A stretch of DNA of 64,000 nucleotides from Syntrophus gentianae (GCF_900109885.1 NZ_FOBS01000008.1:1-64000); one strand, 5' to 3'; positions 35,216 through 44,509 are shown, counted from the stretch's first letter. Numbers and translations are program-made. Notes: generated from the sequence alone by a model not told the origin.

Positions 35216-36124
35216 ATGATTTGTTATTATTGCCTGGAGAAGGGCAGCCTCGTTTCCTGTGAAAGCGAAGGTTCACCGGTACTCCTGATCACGACTCCGA
35301 ATGACGGAGAGCAGAACATACTGACAGAAATGTACCGGATCGATGAACATACCCTGCGCTCCGCTCTCGACCCGGATGAGCTGGCTCGTTTGGAAAAAGA
35401 ACCGGGCCATACGGCCGTCATTTTCAAGATCCCGGTCCGCTATGACCCTGAAAAAATGGAATTTGCCGTGTCCTCCATCGGACTTTTTCTCTTTCAGGAC
35501 AGGCTCATCCTCGTGGCCCCTGAGGATGTCGGTCCTTTCTGCGGCAAGCCCTTCACCCGGCTGAGAAGTCTGCCCGAAGTCATGCTGAAGATTCTCAGCC
35601 ACTATCTCGGCCATTATCTGTCGCATCTGCAGGTTATCGATCGTATCTCAGATGAGTTGGCGGACAAGATCAGCGCCTCCATGGAAAACAAATACCTTCT
35701 TCAACTCTTTGCACTGGAGAAGAGCCTTGTTTACTACCTGAACTCTCTCACTTCCAACGCCATGCTTCTGGAAAAGCTCTTGAAATCCAGTCGAATGGTC
35801 GGGTTCAACGGGGAGGATGAGGAACTCCTGGAGGATATCATTATTGAAAACAGCCAAGCCTTTAAACAGGCAGAAATGTATTCCAATATTCTTTCGAGCA
35901 TGATGGACGCCCGCGTCTCCATCGTCAACAACAATCTGAATATCCTCATGAAACGCCTGAACATCATCACCATCTCCCTCATGGCGCCGACCCTGGTGGT
36001 CAGCGCGTTCTCCATGAATGTTCCGATTCCCATTGAGAAGAATGATTTCGCTTTCTGGATGATCCTCTGCCTCTCGCTGGTTTCCATGGCGGGCGTGCTG
36101 CTGTTCTGGAAATTCAAAAAATAG
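35216..36124 (+). CDS. CorA-family divalent-cation transporter
   Basis: A 302-residue CorA-family protein: a cytoplasmic alpha/beta domain (residues 1-130), long helices (130-245), and two C-terminal transmembrane helices (about 248-268 and 279-298). The pore signature GMN appears as SMN at residues 266-268 (AFSMNVPIP). The first Gly is nearly invariant in Mg2+ channels, so selectivity or gating may differ. It is under a Pho box and is followed after 50 bp by phoH. Magnesium balance matters under phosphate stress because most Mg2+ is bound to nucleotides; linking that to this gene is inference. Confidence 0.85.
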   Translation: MICYYCLEKGSLVSCESEGSPVLLITTPNDGEQNILTEMYRIDEHTLRSALDPDELARLEKEPGHTAVIFKIPVRYDPEKMEFAVSSIGLFLFQDRLILVAPEDVGPFCGKPFTRLRSLPEVMLKILSHYLGHYLSHLQVIDRISDELADKISASMENKYLLQLFALEKSLVYYLNSLTSNAMLLEKLLKSSRMVGFNGEDEELLEDIIIENSQAFKQAEMYSNILSSMMDARVSIVNNNLNILMKRLNIITISLMAPTLVVSAFSMNVPIPIEKNDFAFWMILCLSLVSMAGVLLFWKFKK

Positions 36125-36174
36125 AAGACCTGGCGCGTCTACAAATCCTTAATAGCCAAGCAGGAGAAAACTTT

Positions 36175-37458
36175 ATGATGGAGTGGGAATTAAAGGGAGG
36201 GGAAGGAAGGAAAAAAACCTTTGTCCTGGATACGAACGTCTTGATTCACGATTTCAATGCCCTTGAATCGTTTGAAGAGAATCATGTGGTTCTTCCCATT
36301 CGAGTCATCGAGGAACTGGATTCCCTGAAGTCCGGAGCCGGAGAGGTGCCCTATTCCGCACGCAAGGCTCTGCGGAATATCGGGTTCTATGCGGCGCGGG
36401 GAGATATTTCCCGGGGAATTCCCCTGCCCGGAGGAGGCTTTCTTCGCGTGGAAGTGAACGAAGAAAATTATTTCCGGGAACTCAAATCCGACAACTTGAT
36501 CATTTCCTGTGCCATGGCGCTTAAGGAAAAACAGGTACCCAATGTCGTGATCGTCTCCAAGGATACCTCCGTTCGGATCAAGGCCGGTGCCATGAACGTC
36601 TCCGCCCAGGATTACAAGCGGGACAAAACCAGCTTGTTTCAAAAGTATGGATCCATCTTGAGGGAAGAGGATTACAACAACGGGATCCGATCTGTGCGGT
36701 ATCAGTGCCAGGGAGACGACATTAATCGCCTCTGGTCGAATGACCTGCGATGTTCCATTCGGAACAACCGGGACTTGAATGGTATTTCACCCAAGAATGT
36801 CGGACAGGTCTGTGCCATGGATGCCTTAACCTGTCCGGAAATCAACGTGGTGGCCTTAACCGGCAAGGCGGGTTCAGGAAAGACGCTTTTGGCACTGGCT
36901 GCGGCTCTACACCAAATGACCAAAAAAGGCGGACCGCTTTACGATAAAGTAATGGTCGCCCGGCCTCCGGTGCCGATGAACGGCTATGATCTGGGATTCC
37001 TTCCCGGTGATCTTCTGGAAAAAATAGACCCCTGGATGCAGCCCATTTATGACAATCTTGAGGTCCTGTACAAGACCCCGAAGGATATGGATGAAAATCG
37101 CAATTTCGGAAGAAAGGAATACAAGAGTTATCAGTATCTAATCGACAAGGGATTTCTGGAGATCGGCAATCTCACCTATATAAGAGGCCGGAGCCTGCCT
37201 GGACGATACATCATTATCGATGAGGCGCAGAACCTCCGCCCCCTGGACGTAAAAACCCTGGTCACGAGACTGGGTGAAGGCAGCAAGATCGTTTTTACAG
37301 GAGATCTTGATCAGATCGATACGCCCTATCTCGATGCGGAAAGCAATGGACTAGCTTATCTGATCGCGAGGCTGATCAATGAAGAGGATTTCTGCTACCT
37401 GAACCTGGAAAAGAGCGCACGAAGTAACCTTGCCGATCGGATGGCCGTTTTGTTGTGA
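36175..37458 (+). CDS. PhoH-family protein with PIN domain (PhoH2 type)
   Basis: A 427-residue protein. Residues about 15-150 are a PIN nuclease domain (FVLDTNVLIHD; later acidic positions in KSDNLIISCA and SKDTSVRIKA). Residues about 205-427 are a PhoH ATPase: Walker A ALTGKAGSGKTLLAL and Walker B YIIIDEAQNL, with FTGDLDQID as sensor. PIN-PhoH proteins are RNA helicases with RNase activity in mycobacteria. PhoH is a classical Pho-regulon gene in E. coli. It is the second gene after corA-like behind a four-repeat Pho box. Confidence 0.92.
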   Translation: MMEWELKGGEGRKKTFVLDTNVLIHDFNALESFEENHVVLPIRVIEELDSLKSGAGEVPYSARKALRNIGFYAARGDISRGIPLPGGGFLRVEVNEENYFRELKSDNLIISCAMALKEKQVPNVVIVSKDTSVRIKAGAMNVSAQDYKRDKTSLFQKYGSILREEDYNNGIRSVRYQCQGDDINRLWSNDLRCSIRNNRDLNGISPKNVGQVCAMDALTCPEINVVALTGKAGSGKTLLALAAALHQMTKKGGPLYDKVMVARPPVPMNGYDLGFLPGDLLEKIDPWMQPIYDNLEVLYKTPKDMDENRNFGRKEYKSYQYLIDKGFLEIGNLTYIRGRSLPGRYIIIDEAQNLRPLDVKTLVTRLGEGSKIVFTGDLDQIDTPYLDAESNGLAYLIARLINEEDFCYLNLEKSARSNLADRMAVLL

Positions 37459-37470
37459 GCCTTAAACAAT

Positions 37471-38922
37471 TCACCCGGCTTCGTCGCGCTTTGCGTCGCG
37501 GAATAGTTCATGCCGGTTCAGGAGGATTTCTACCGGGCTTATTTCAATAAAAGAAGCCCCGAAATTGCTCCCATAATTCCCGGCAATCACAACGACCAGA
37601 TCTTCTTCTTTGATGAGGTTCTGTTCCAGGTGCCGCGAAAGGGCCTTGGAAACGAATTCAAAACTGTTTTTTGTTTCTTCCATGTACTCGGCAAATACTC
37701 CGAAGGAAAGGGCCAATTCCCGAACCGTGCGCTTGTTATAGCAGAAAGCAAATATAGGTTTTCTTCCCCGATAACCTGCCATATTGCGAATGGAACGGCC
37801 TGTTTCACTGTCGGCAACAATGGCCTTGGCATTCAGGGCGACAGCTGCCTCGACGGCCGTTTTCGTCAGATAAGCGGAACGTTTGTTGCTGAGCACAACC
37901 ATCGGGATCTCATGGATATCTCCCCTCGATTTTTCAACTTCCCGGGCCACGCGGGCCATCGTCTCCACCGCTTCGGAAGGATACCGGCCGTAAGCGGTTT
38001 CCCCACTCAGCATGATCGCGTCAGTCTTACTGAAGATGGCATTGGCAATGTCACTGACTTCCGCCCGCGTGGGTCGTGGGTTGTCGATCATGGAATGCAG
38101 CATCTGGGTGGCGATAATGACCGGTTTGCGGCGAGCAATGCATTTGTTGATGATGAGTTTCTGGGTTCCAGGAATCTTTTCATAAGGCATTTCAATGCCC
38201 AGGTCTCCTCTGGCGACCATAGCCCCATAGGCGCATTCCAGTATCTCGTCCAGGTTGTCTACCCCGGCCTGATTCTCAATTTTGGCAATAATTTTAATCT
38301 GACTGTCCTGCTCATCCAGGATCTCCTGAACGGCCTGAATATCCTCTTTATTTCTCACGAACGAATGGGCTATAAAATCGACATCCTGCTGAATGCAGAA
38401 GTTCACAAACGCCTTGTCTTTCTCGCTGAGTGAAGGGAGTCCGAAGGAAACCGACGGCACATTGATGCTTTTGCGGCTTCCAATCTTGCCTTCATTCTTT
38501 GCTTCGCAAAGCAGGTGATCCTCAGTCTTCTCAACAACGACCAGTTTCAGGGAGCCGTCATCGATGAGGAGAGAACTGTTGAGGGGAACATCGTGTACAA
38601 ATTCAGGATGCGTTACATAAATGCATATTTTCGAACTTTCCTTCTCAGGATCGCCCTTGATCATCAATCGGTCGCCGGCTGCCACTTCAACAGGTTCAGA
38701 AACCCGGGTTGTCCTGATTTCAGGCCCTTTGGTATCCACCAGGATGGCGATCCGATCCGATACGATTCGGACATTGTCAATAACTTTCTGAGCCTGGGAA
38801 AAGGATTGGTGGGCCGTATTCAAGCGCACCACATTCATTCCCGCCTTATAAAGTTTCCGTAAGAAGGACACCTCGCAATTCCGGTCGGAAATCGTACAAA
38901 CGATTTTTGTTTTTTTTATCAT
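37471..38922 (-). CDS. pyk: Pyruvate kinase
   Basis: A full-length 483-residue pyruvate kinase. KIVCTISDRN opens the barrel; VDTKGPEIRTT, AKIENQAGVDNLDEI (with the catalytic Lys) and MVARGDLGIEMP are active-site motifs. It transfers phosphate from PEP to ADP. The gene converges on phoH with 12 bp between stops. A four-repeat Pho box with a TATAGT -10 sits about 90 bp upstream, an unusual control for a glycolytic enzyme. Confidence 0.95.
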   Translation of the reverse strand: MIKKTKIVCTISDRNCEVSFLRKLYKAGMNVVRLNTAHQSFSQAQKVIDNVRIVSDRIAILVDTKGPEIRTTRVSEPVEVAAGDRLMIKGDPEKESSKICIYVTHPEFVHDVPLNSSLLIDDGSLKLVVVEKTEDHLLCEAKNEGKIGSRKSINVPSVSFGLPSLSEKDKAFVNFCIQQDVDFIAHSFVRNKEDIQAVQEILDEQDSQIKIIAKIENQAGVDNLDEILECAYGAMVARGDLGIEMPYEKIPGTQKLIINKCIARRKPVIIATQMLHSMIDNPRPTRAEVSDIANAIFSKTDAIMLSGETAYGRYPSEAVETMARVAREVEKSRGDIHEIPMVVLSNKRSAYLTKTAVEAAVALNAKAIVADSETGRSIRNMAGYRGRKPIFAFCYNKRTVRELALSFGVFAEYMEETKNSFEFVSKALSRHLEQNLIKEEDLVVVIAGNYGSNFGASFIEISPVEILLNRHELFRDAKRDEAG

Positions 38923-39011
38923 CTACTCATATCCTCTTTCAACGAAAGACTTCCCTTGATCATTGCATGTTCCCGGAGCAATAAGCCTAACGGGTGATCT
39001 TTTACTTGGGC

Positions 39012-39066
39012 ACTATAAAACTCTATTGTTGTCGAATTGCAACAAATTGATGACATTCTCATTAAA
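39012..39066 (-). promoter_or_regulatory. Pho box and promoter of pyk
   Basis: Minus-strand hexamers TTTAAT (39066), TGTCAT (39055), TGTTGC (39044) and GACAAC (39033) start 11 bp apart, then 10 bases, then TATAGT (39017-39012). Confidence 0.75.
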
Positions 39067-39087
39067 TATTCTGGTATTTGAGAAAAT

Positions 39088-39153
39088 TGTCACGATTATT
39101 TAATCTCTTTGTCACATGAATGTCACATTGCTGTGATTAGTTAGTCAGACATT
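39088..39153 (+). promoter_or_regulatory. Pho box and promoter of the arsC-like gene
   Basis: Five plus-strand hexamers start 11 bp apart: TGTCAC (39088), TTTAAT (39099), TGTCAC (39110), TGTCAC (39121) and TGTGAT (39132). Ten bases on is GACATT (39148-39153). This is the longest repeat array in the window. It diverges from the pyk box. Confidence 0.8.
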
Positions 39154-39170
39154 GCAGAGGAGGAAATGAA

Positions 39171-39608
39171 ATGCCTAAGATCAAAGTTTTGTTCTTGTGC
39201 ACCGGTAATTCCGCAAGAAGCCAGATGGCGGAAGCATTACTCCGACACTTTGCCGGAGATTTATTCGAAGTTTTCAGCGCCGGGCTCGGCCCCCAGGGCA
39301 TCCATCCCTTGACAACCCAGGTCATGAAAGAAATAGGCATTTCTCTCGCTGATCACTATTCTAAGCCTGTTGGTGAATACATGGGGAAAACCCATTTCGG
39401 CTATCTGATCACGGTATGTTCCGCTGCCGAGGAGCGTTGTCCAGCCGTATTCCCAGGAATCAGCCAACGCCTTCACTGGCCCTTTGATGACCCCGCAGCA
39501 TGCACGGGACCGCAAGATGAAAAGCTGCAAAAATTTAGGGAGGTACGGGATGATATTTCCCGGAAAATTCAAACCTGGCTGGCGGAGTTTCAGAAGGATC
39601 AGAGATGA
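39171..39608 (+). CDS. arsC: Arsenate reductase / low-molecular-weight phosphatase family
   Basis: A 145-residue protein of the thioredoxin-coupled ArsC family. The phosphate loop CTGNSARSQ holds the nucleophile Cys, and VCSAAEERCPAVFPG provides the redox cysteines that distinguish reductases from plain tyrosine phosphatases. The Asp general acid is in WPFDDPA. It reduces arsenate to arsenite. Control by a Pho box makes sense because high-affinity phosphate uptake also imports arsenate. AGGAGG lies 5 bases before ATG 39171. A 43-residue membrane peptide gene overlaps its stop codon. Confidence 0.88.
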   Translation: MPKIKVLFLCTGNSARSQMAEALLRHFAGDLFEVFSAGLGPQGIHPLTTQVMKEIGISLADHYSKPVGEYMGKTHFGYLITVCSAAEERCPAVFPGISQRLHWPFDDPAACTGPQDEKLQKFREVRDDISRKIQTWLAEFQKDQR

Positions 39609-39736
39609 CGACCTTCCTGAAACTCTTTTCCTCATACCTTCTTCTGATCCTGTTGACGATCACGGTGTTTGATTTTCTGCTTACCCCAAAAATCAATTCG
39701 CTGATGACCGGCAGCATTGAGACGGATAAGAAGTAA
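39605..39736 (+). CDS. 43-residue membrane peptide downstream of arsC
   Basis: ATG 39605 overlaps the arsC stop by 4 bp (ATGA), and the frame ends TAA at 39734-39736. The product has one hydrophobic helix (YLLLILLTITVFDFLL) and a polar tail ending ETDKK. Coupled translation supports a real gene. Function unknown. Confidence 0.5.
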   Translation: MTTFLKLFSSYLLLILLTITVFDFLLTPKINSLMTGSIETDKK

Positions 39737-39760
39737 GTCTTGAAGGGAGGGTAATCTTTG

Positions 39761-41728
39761 TTATTGTTGGGGGAAAATATGCCGTAATTTATCAAGAATC
39801 ATGTCAGGTGTGAAAGGTTTCGCAATAAACGAAGTCTGTCCAAGGAAGAGATCCCCTTGGTGAAACTTGTCAACAGGGTATCCCGACATGAAGAGGACCT
39901 TCATGTCGGGATAAACTTTTTCAAATTCTTCAGCCATTTCCGGCCCTCTTCGCCCCGGTAAAATCACATCGGTAATGAGCAGGTCAATCGGTTGTCCAAA
40001 ATTCTTAAATTGTGTCAGGGCTTCCTCCGCCGTGGATGCGGAAAAGGTCCTGCATCCCATCTCCTGGAGGATATCCGTAAGGATTTCCCGAATACTTTCT
40101 TCATCCTCAACAATCAGGATCGTTTTTTCTGATAGAGCTGCCGTTCTGTCTATAACAGAAGAAGCATGGGTTATTTCGGCTTTCCCGGAAACGGCTGGAA
40201 TATAAATACTGAACTTCGTTCCACTTTGTACAGCGGTATCGATTTCGATATGGCCTGCATACCTCTTGATGACGCTATAAACAATGGAAAGTCCAAACCC
40301 TGTACCCGTCTTCTTAGTCGTATAAAATGGTTCAAAAATGTATCCCAAACTCTCCTTCGGAATGCCTGTGCCTGTGTCGGAAACGGAAAGCCTTACATAT
40401 TCCCCAGGAACCCCATCGGGATGATTACGGCAAAATGCCGAATCAAGATCAACATTGTCCGTTGAGATCGAAAGCGTTCCGCCTTGATGCATGGCATCCC
40501 GAGAATTGATGGAAAGATTAAGGATGACCTGTTCAATCTGGGAAGGGTCGGCATAAATACTTTTCAAGTTTTCATCAAGTAATATCTTCAGTTCAATATC
40601 CTCACCGAGAATTCGTTCCAGTATTTTTCCGACATTCAATACAGCAGTATTAACATTGACGAAAACGGGATTAACTCTCTGCTTCCTGCTTATGGTCAGC
40701 AATTGCCGTGTCAATTGGCCTGCCCGATCCGCAGCTTCTCTGATTGCCTTAATCCTTGCCGCCGCTTGACTTTTAGGATCGAGGCAACGTTCACCCATAG
40801 CGGCATTTCCCATGATGGCCGTCAAAATGTTATTAAAATCATGGGCGATGCCTCCTGCAATTCTACCTATGGCTTCCATTTTTTTTGATTGGAAAAGTTC
40901 GCTTTCCAGATTCTTTTTTTCTGTAATGTCTTGAAGAGTTCCCTCGTAATACAGTAAATTCCCTTGATCATCCCTTATGGAACGAACATTTTCATTGATC
41001 CAGATCTCCCTTCCATTCCGCTGCAAGGCACGAAATTCAAAGTTATGAACACTGTCCTGCCGTTTCAAGAGGCTCTTGAGCTTCCGATAGCATTTTGAAT
41101 CTGAATAAATTTTTTGTTTCCTTGAATTTATGGCGGATATGAACTCACGCGGTGATTTGTATCCGAAAATATGTGCCATGGCAGGATTGGCGCTGATCAA
41201 TTTATCTTGATCATCTGTTTGAAAAATTCCATCAACCGAGTTCTCAAAAATGCTTCGATATTTTTTCTCGGTCTTGATTATGATCTCCTCGATGCTTTTA
41301 TGCTTTGTAATGTCCAGGACACTCATCATCATGGACGCTTCCTTGCCCGGTTCCGCATTAAAGAGGGTAAACGAAATGATTGTAGATACGGGGTTTTTAT
41401 CCTTTCTCAGAAGTTCAAATTCACTCATGGAGAGATGTCCACTCAGACATCGTTCCTGAATCATTTCAAATTTTGTCTTTTGGGAGGGCCGTACCATGGA
41501 AGAGATGTTTTCATTCAGAATTTCGTCATGACCATAGCCGAGAATTGTGGCCAACTCTCGATTTGCAAACAAAACACTTCCTTTTGGATCAATTATTCCA
41601 ATTCCTTCCAGTAAATGATCGAATAATTTTTTATAAATACTTTCATCCGCATGAATTTGAGAACATGAATCTTTTTGTGAAACACCGGATAATAGTGTGG
41701 ATGTTATCGCATAACGCCTTGCTTCCAT
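39761..41728 (-). CDS. Hybrid sensor histidine kinase (PAS-PAS-HisKA-HATPase-REC)
   Basis: A 655-residue soluble kinase. Two PAS domains (about 30-150 and 155-270), HisKA with GGIAHDFNNILTAIMG, HATPase with SDTGTGIPKE and GTGFGLSIVYSV, and a C-terminal receiver with VEDEESIRE and Asp in LLITDVILPGRRGPEM. No transmembrane helix is seen, so it senses an internal signal. It begins 61 bp after the Lgt-like gene and is probably the last gene of the porin operon. No DNA-binding partner is adjacent. Confidence 0.9.
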   Translation of the reverse strand: MEARRYAITSTLLSGVSQKDSCSQIHADESIYKKLFDHLLEGIGIIDPKGSVLFANRELATILGYGHDEILNENISSMVRPSQKTKFEMIQERCLSGHLSMSEFELLRKDKNPVSTIISFTLFNAEPGKEASMMMSVLDITKHKSIEEIIIKTEKKYRSIFENSVDGIFQTDDQDKLISANPAMAHIFGYKSPREFISAINSRKQKIYSDSKCYRKLKSLLKRQDSVHNFEFRALQRNGREIWINENVRSIRDDQGNLLYYEGTLQDITEKKNLESELFQSKKMEAIGRIAGGIAHDFNNILTAIMGNAAMGERCLDPKSQAAARIKAIREAADRAGQLTRQLLTISRKQRVNPVFVNVNTAVLNVGKILERILGEDIELKILLDENLKSIYADPSQIEQVILNLSINSRDAMHQGGTLSISTDNVDLDSAFCRNHPDGVPGEYVRLSVSDTGTGIPKESLGYIFEPFYTTKKTGTGFGLSIVYSVIKRYAGHIEIDTAVQSGTKFSIYIPAVSGKAEITHASSVIDRTAALSEKTILIVEDEESIREILTDILQEMGCRTFSASTAEEALTQFKNFGQPIDLLITDVILPGRRGPEMAEEFEKVYPDMKVLFMSGYPVDKFHQGDLFLGQTSFIAKPFTPDMILDKLRHIFPQQ

Positions 41729-41789
41729 TTAAAAGGCCCTCTTCGATGTGAAAGTCTTGCGCGTATTTTGCGCCTCTTTTCTTTTGCTT

Positions 41790-42866
41790 TCAGATTCTAT
41801 TCTTGACTACGTAAAGCAATATTTTTGCTGCCGTCACGCGGCTTTTTCCCGTATAGAAGAAAATGATCGACCACAATCCCTGTAGAAAAAGAATCATTTC
41901 CGGCGACCAGATTGATTTGAACCCCAGTTCTATTCCGGACGCTCCTTTTGGCGCCTGGGGAAAGAAAAACAACAGAAATATTGCATAGGGCAAGGCTGCA
42001 AGGGACATCATCTGGTATACGGAGAATATTCTTTCCCCTCGGTAATCGGCTCGAAGGAACTCGGAGAGGATCCTCCATCCCTGTGACACCCCGATCACAA
42101 TCACAAAAGCGGCGGCATAAACCTGATTCAGGAAAAGCCAGATGCCCAGGAGGCTTGTTGCAGAATACAGGACTGCGGTCATCGCTTGAACCGGGACAAC
42201 CGGATGACCATCAAGACCATGGGCATAGGAAATTTTCTTCGTTTTTCCGGAAAAGACCACACTGAATGGACCTATCAATTTCCCCAAAAGCGGAGGCAGA
42301 CTTCTTACCGGCTTTCCATAGCAACAGCCGAAGCTGATACAGGCCAGGCGCCCCATTCCTTCACCGGCGATATGCGCAATGGCCATCGCGGTCATTGTTG
42401 GCAGGATGGGAAAACGATAGTTTAGAAAATTGTACGGCATCTCATTGAGAAATTGAATAAGCCAGGGGGCAAGAAGAAGCCCCGCAAACGTCGCACCGCC
42501 TACCGTCAGGGTAAATCTTTTTCCTTCCACACCTCTCGCTAAGATGCTTGACAGGGGGGTGCAAATGATCAGGACCAGAACAATCAAAGTCAGGGAGGCC
42601 GCTTTTGTCGCGACAAGTGAGCCCATGAGCAGCAGAAAAAGGAAAACACCATAGACATATGCTGTTGCTAGAAAAAAGCCGTACCAGGTATAGTTGATCC
42701 CGTCTCGAGCCCCGGTTTCCCCTGTTTTTCCTGGAACACAGGCCATCACCTGCCAGTTTTCTTTCGGAAGATTCCGAAATGCCCACGGATAAAAGAGAGA
42801 TTGAAAAAGTCCGATAAGGAAGACAAACAAAATGCTGTAATTAAAGGTAATACTTAAAATATCCAT
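41790..42866 (-). CDS. Lgt-like membrane protein (prolipoprotein diacylglyceryl transferase family)
   Basis: A 358-residue polytopic membrane protein. The segment GMGRLACISFGCCYGKP matches the Lgt signature region, and HPVVPVQAMTAVLY and FLRADYRG match later motifs; the topology also fits. Lgt moves diacylglycerol from phosphatidylglycerol to lipoprotein cysteines. The N-terminal 90 residues are atypical, and there is no clear proof that this copy is the housekeeping enzyme. ATG 42866 follows AAGGGAAAATCC; the frame extends upstream without a better site. It follows the Pho-controlled porin. Confidence 0.7.
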   Translation of the reverse strand: MDILSITFNYSILFVFLIGLFQSLFYPWAFRNLPKENWQVMACVPGKTGETGARDGINYTWYGFFLATAYVYGVFLFLLLMGSLVATKAASLTLIVLVLIICTPLSSILARGVEGKRFTLTVGGATFAGLLLAPWLIQFLNEMPYNFLNYRFPILPTMTAMAIAHIAGEGMGRLACISFGCCYGKPVRSLPPLLGKLIGPFSVVFSGKTKKISYAHGLDGHPVVPVQAMTAVLYSATSLLGIWLFLNQVYAAAFVIVIGVSQGWRILSEFLRADYRGERIFSVYQMMSLAALPYAIFLLFFFPQAPKGASGIELGFKSIWSPEMILFLQGLWSIIFFYTGKSRVTAAKILLYVVKNRI

Positions 42867-42973
42867 GGATTTTCCCTTAGATAGTCGGCAGTTCCGGTTT
42901 ATAGTGTTCCCTGAATCTCTCCTCGCTCGGAAAAGCGAGGACCCTCTCCTGTCGACGGTTGTTCCGTTGTAAA

Positions 42974-43006
42974 TGTACCGGGAGAAAGTGCTATTTTCTC
43001 CCGGTA
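42974..43006. other. Perfect 13-bp stem-loop between porin and Lgt-like genes
   Basis: GTACCGGGAGAAA pairs perfectly with TTTCTCCCGGTAC around a 7-base loop, 26 bp past the porin stop. No T-run follows. It could stabilise porin mRNA and lower readthrough, giving more porin than downstream enzymes. Confidence 0.55.
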
Positions 43007-43031
43007 CCGGCGACAAGAAGAAAGAACTTCC

Positions 43032-44309
43032 CTAGAATTTCAGCTGGAAGCCGACCTGATATTTGTCGTAATCAACCAGCTTGGCCGTCTGAACTTCGTA
43101 CTCCCGATGTTCATAGGCAATGTAGGGCATGAATTCTTTGGAGAAATCGTAAGACACGCCAGCTACAAAGGTTTGATAATCATCATCGTCTTCATCCGTA
43201 TTCGGATCATAATGATAATATTTACCGAACAATCGCAGTTTCTCAAGTTTTGGAATCCTTACAAAGCCTTCCAGTAAATATCCTTCACGGTCATATTCTT
43301 CTGTTGACTTGTAGGCGCCTTTGCCCCAGTAGTACTGGCCCATGACCGTAAACATTTTGTGTTGCAAAGATGCCTGGGCAACGTTGACAACCCAGTCCGG
43401 GTTGTTATCCGTCTGTCCCGTCTTGAATTTATCATTACTTTCCCCATACGTTCCTGTATAAGCGATCTGCAGTCCCTTCAGAATCGGAACAGTCGGAAGA
43501 GGTCTTACATAAACAAGCCCGGAAACGACTTTGTTATCATTCTCCTCTGAGTCGGCGTATCCGGAGCCGTTGTAAATGCCGGCCATATAGCCGCCCCATT
43601 TTCCGGCATATTTGTTCCCTGCGTATTTGAGGTAGTCTTCATCATCCAGGCTGCCACCAAATGACCCTTCATTAGTGACACCAAAATCTGCAGAAGACTG
43701 AGTTCCCGTTTCATCCAGTAAATGCTTACCTTGTACGCGATACGGCCAAATGGCGGAATCGTATGTATCGGAAGGTGTAGGAATCAAGCCGATCTTCGTC
43801 TGTGTCCCTAAAAGGTCCAGATTGGCATAGGCATTTTTCAGACGGATCTCCCATCCGTTTCCTTTATCGTCCTCCTTATCTTTTGACTGAAATATGTCCG
43901 TGGTTACGTTCAAGCTAAGCCAACTGTTGATATCCTTCGTTAAGGTTAAATAAGCCCTGTTCACGACGAATTCATTCGATGAATCGCCGTTGTCGTAATC
44001 TTTGGCATTCCATTCCGCAAAGATCGTTGTTCCGAATTTAAATCCCTTCAATGCGGAAGGCAGAAAATCGCCTTTTTTTGCCGACTCGGTGATATCCTTT
44101 TTAATCTCCGCGCGTTCCTTCTCCCTGTTTTTATCCATTTCCTTCAAGAGAGATTCTGCTTCCTGCTGTGTAACGACATTTTTACTTTTCAGCAGATTGA
44201 TCAGTTCAACCACATCGGCCTCTGCCGCCCAGAGCGGGCATGTCATAGAAAACCACATCAATAAACCATAAAGAATCAGTGCAACACCCCTTTTTTTACC
44301 AATAACCAT
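43032..44309 (-). CDS. Outer-membrane porin (OprO/OprP-like)
   Basis: A 425-residue outer-membrane protein. The signal peptide ends near residue 29 (WAAEAD). Residues about 30-75 form a charged coiled coil (QQEAESLLKEMDKNREKERA). The rest is a beta barrel ending in Phe (GFQLKF), the classical barrel signal. The pattern resembles phosphate-selective porins O and P. A four-repeat Pho box supports a role in phosphate uptake; selectivity cannot be read from sequence. Confidence 0.82.
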   Translation of the reverse strand: MVIGKKRGVALILYGLLMWFSMTCPLWAAEADVVELINLLKSKNVVTQQEAESLLKEMDKNREKERAEIKKDITESAKKGDFLPSALKGFKFGTTIFAEWNAKDYDNGDSSNEFVVNRAYLTLTKDINSWLSLNVTTDIFQSKDKEDDKGNGWEIRLKNAYANLDLLGTQTKIGLIPTPSDTYDSAIWPYRVQGKHLLDETGTQSSADFGVTNEGSFGGSLDDEDYLKYAGNKYAGKWGGYMAGIYNGSGYADSEENDNKVVSGLVYVRPLPTVPILKGLQIAYTGTYGESNDKFKTGQTDNNPDWVVNVAQASLQHKMFTVMGQYYWGKGAYKSTEEYDREGYLLEGFVRIPKLEKLRLFGKYYHYDPNTDEDDDDYQTFVAGVSYDFSKEFMPYIAYEHREYEVQTAKLVDYDKYQVGFQLKF

Positions 44310-44369
44310 TTACCTCTCCTTTCATCTCTGTTGAATTTATTTTTCGCTGGAAGCGAAATTACGAAAGGC

Positions 44370-44424
44370 ACACTAGCCGTAAATTGTTACACAGGGATGA
44401 AAGGGGGATGAAATGATTATGAAG
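44370..44424 (-). promoter_or_regulatory. Pho box and promoter of the porin operon
   Basis: Minus-strand hexamers CTTCAT (44424), TTTCAT (44413), TTTCAT (44402) and TGTAAC (44391) start 11 bp apart, then 10 bases, then TAGTGT (44375-44370). The leader to ATG 44309 is about 55 bases. Confidence 0.82.
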
Positions 44425-44509
44425 TCTGTGAGGGTTGTTCGGGATGCTTATGGATCGATGTAAGGAGTCTTTAATCTTCTTATACAGACGGCAGTCAAAC
44501 GATTTTTTT

